Origin: Polyangiaceae bacterium
GTDB taxonomy: Bacteria > Myxococcota_A > Polyangia > Polyangiales > Polyangiaceae
DNA length: 8,443 bases
NCBI GenBank assembly: GCA_025934595.1
Contig: JAICXU010000101.1
Location: forward strand, 1-8,443
Reading direction: 5' to 3'
Shown here: positions 7,445 through 8,443 of the stretch, piece by piece
How the letters are laid out: each line of letters opens with the position of its first letter
How positions within the stretch are numbered: the first letter of the stretch is position 1
Translations under genes and position numbers: made by a program
Notes under the pieces: model-generated
Databases searched by the model: none
The model's input: only the letters and a program-made list of their open reading frames with translations
Told to the model about the DNA's origin: nothing

Positions 7445-8443
7445 ATGAAGCCCGTGATGCTGGGTGGGCCCCTCCGGCTCGAGGATCTCGAGGACGTCGC
7501 CGTTCGGCGGCGCCCCGTCGAATTCGCGCCCTCCGTTCGCGCCAAAGTCGACGCTTCGCGCAAAGCCATCGACAAGATCGCGCTCGCGGGCGACGACGCG
7601 CCACGCGTCTACGGCGTCAACACGGGATTCGGCGCGCTCTCGGAGACGCGGATCTCCGCGGCCGACATTCGCGCGCTTCAACGAAATCTCGTCCGGTCTC
7701 ACTCGACGGGCGTCGGTACGGAGCTCTCGATCGCAGAGACGCGCGGCATGATGCTCCTTCGCGCGCAGGTCATCGCCCTCGGACATTCGGGCGCGCGATC
7801 GGTGCTCGTCGATCTCCTCGCCCTCATGCTCAATCGCGGCGTGCATCCGCGCGTGCCGTCGCAAGGCTCGGTCGGAGCCTCGGGCGATCTCGCGCCGCTC
7901 GCGCATCTCGCGCTCACGATGATCGGGGAAGGTGAGGCTTCGCTCGATCCTCCCGATGTGAAAATAGATGCAAAGTACACGCGAAAATGCGCGGATTCCG
8001 CCGAAATTTTGAGAGCGGCGAAGCTCACGCCGGTCACGCTCGAAGCGAAAGAGGGTCTCGCGCTCATCAACGGCACGCAGATGATGGCGTCCGTCGGCGC
8101 GCTCGCGCTCGCGGAGGCGGAGCGGCTCGCGACCATCGCAGACGTGGCCGGTGCGGTGAGCCTCGAAGCGCTGAAAGGATCGAAGCGTCCCTTCGACGAG
8201 CGGCTCCAAGCGGCGCGCCCGCATCCGGGACAAGCAAAGGTGGCGACGAACCTGCGCGCGATGCTCGCCGAGAGCGAGATCATGGAGAGCCACAAACATT
8301 GCGGCAAAGTGCAAGACGCGTATTCGCTTCGCTGCATGCCGCAAGTGCATGGTGCGTCGCGCGACGCGCTCGCGTGGGCCCGCGAGGTGATCGAACGCGA
8401 GATGGGCAGTGTCACCGACAATCCGAGCGTGTTCTTGGACGAC
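7445..8443 (+). CDS. hutH: Histidine ammonia-lyase (3' end missing)
   Basis: Cytoplasmic lyase that converts L-histidine to trans-urocanate plus ammonia, the first step of histidine degradation. The first 333 of about 510 residues are present. Diagnostic motifs are Y56-GVNTGFG63, R84-S-H86 (the His expected for histidine rather than Tyr/Phe lyases), G144-A145-S146-G147-D148, whose Ala-Ser-Gly cyclises to the MIO electrophile, N209-G-T-Q212, S-H-K near 282-284, Y293-S-L-R296 and T324-D-N-P327. The ATG at 7445 gives a normal N-terminus; an in-frame ATG at 7457 is a possible alternative, and neither has a good Shine-Dalgarno. Two oddities: about 11 extra residues between the MIO motif and NGTQ compared with the Pseudomonas putida enzyme (remembered sequence), in a locally AT-richer stretch, and QDAYSLRC where QDPYSLRC is usual. 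It is divergent from the barrel operon; whether hutU and other hut genes follow lies outside the window. Confidence 0.95.
   Translation, partial: MKPVMLGGPLRLEDLEDVAVRRRPVEFAPSVRAKVDASRKAIDKIALAGDDAPRVYGVNTGFGALSETRISAADIRALQRNLVRSHSTGVGTELSIAETRGMMLLRAQVIALGHSGARSVLVDLLALMLNRGVHPRVPSQGSVGASGDLAPLAHLALTMIGEGEASLDPPDVKIDAKYTRKCADSAEILRAAKLTPVTLEAKEGLALINGTQMMASVGALALAEAERLATIADVAGAVSLEALKGSKRPFDERLQAARPHPGQAKVATNLRAMLAESEIMESHKHCGKVQDAYSLRCMPQVHGASRDALAWAREVIEREMGSVTDNPSVFLDD

Noticed and set aside
7372..7575. Longer N-terminus for the barrel protein, starting at 7575 or 7446
   Set aside because: It would overlap hutH on the other strand and put a basic, unstructured extension before a clean signal peptide; the 7371 start fits much better.
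5831..8350. Very long minus-strand open frame of 839 codons spanning the barrel gene and hutH
   Set aside because: It is antisense to hutH and out of frame with the barrel gene. The translation is extremely Arg-rich and low-complexity with no recognisable domain, as expected for a shadow frame in high-GC coding DNA.

Overview
The window looks like chromosomal DNA from a high-GC Gram-negative bacterium, most likely a myxobacterium-type Myxococcota (inference). The reasons are strong G/C preference at third codon positions, several long antisense open frames of the kind high-GC coding DNA produces, large Cys-rich lipoproteins with Ca2+-loop motifs, and an outer-membrane barrel ending in Phe. 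No phage, insertion sequence, CRISPR array, tRNA or rRNA is visible. Coding density is very high: the only real intergenic space is 73 bp.

Layout: a leftward (minus-strand) run of three genes fills positions 1 to 7371, and a rightward gene starts at 7445. Read in transcription order, the leftward run is: (1) a 569-residue secreted outer-membrane beta-barrel protein (7371 to 5662); (2) a 1145-residue lipoprotein of the alpha/beta-hydrolase fold with an N-terminal region like the bacterial virulence-factor lipase N-terminal domain (5651 to 2214); (3) a second, paralogous lipoprotein hydrolase (2217 down to the left edge, 739 residues present, C-terminus missing). The spacing is extremely tight. 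The barrel's stop codon is part of the Shine-Dalgarno sequence of the first hydrolase, and the two hydrolases overlap by ATGA, so the three are almost certainly one operon with translational coupling.

The rightward gene is a histidine ammonia-lyase (hutH), cut by the right edge after 333 residues. It has a recognisable MIO Ala-Ser-Gly motif and one unusual, AT-richer loop insertion.

Working hypothesis (inference): the leftward operon encodes a cell-surface nutrient module, with two duplicated, Ca2+-dependent, lipid-anchored ester or lipid hydrolases outside or just inside the outer membrane and a barrel that could take up products or carry the hydrolases to the surface. The hutH gene points to amino-acid catabolism next door, with no proven link to the operon. 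The most notable points are the tandem duplication with a 59-bp perfectly conserved block, the divergence of the two active-site loops, a beta-sandwich-like insertion in the catalytic domain, paired Ca2+ loops next to the nucleophile, a CCC-x3-C cluster in the barrel protein, and the HutH loop.
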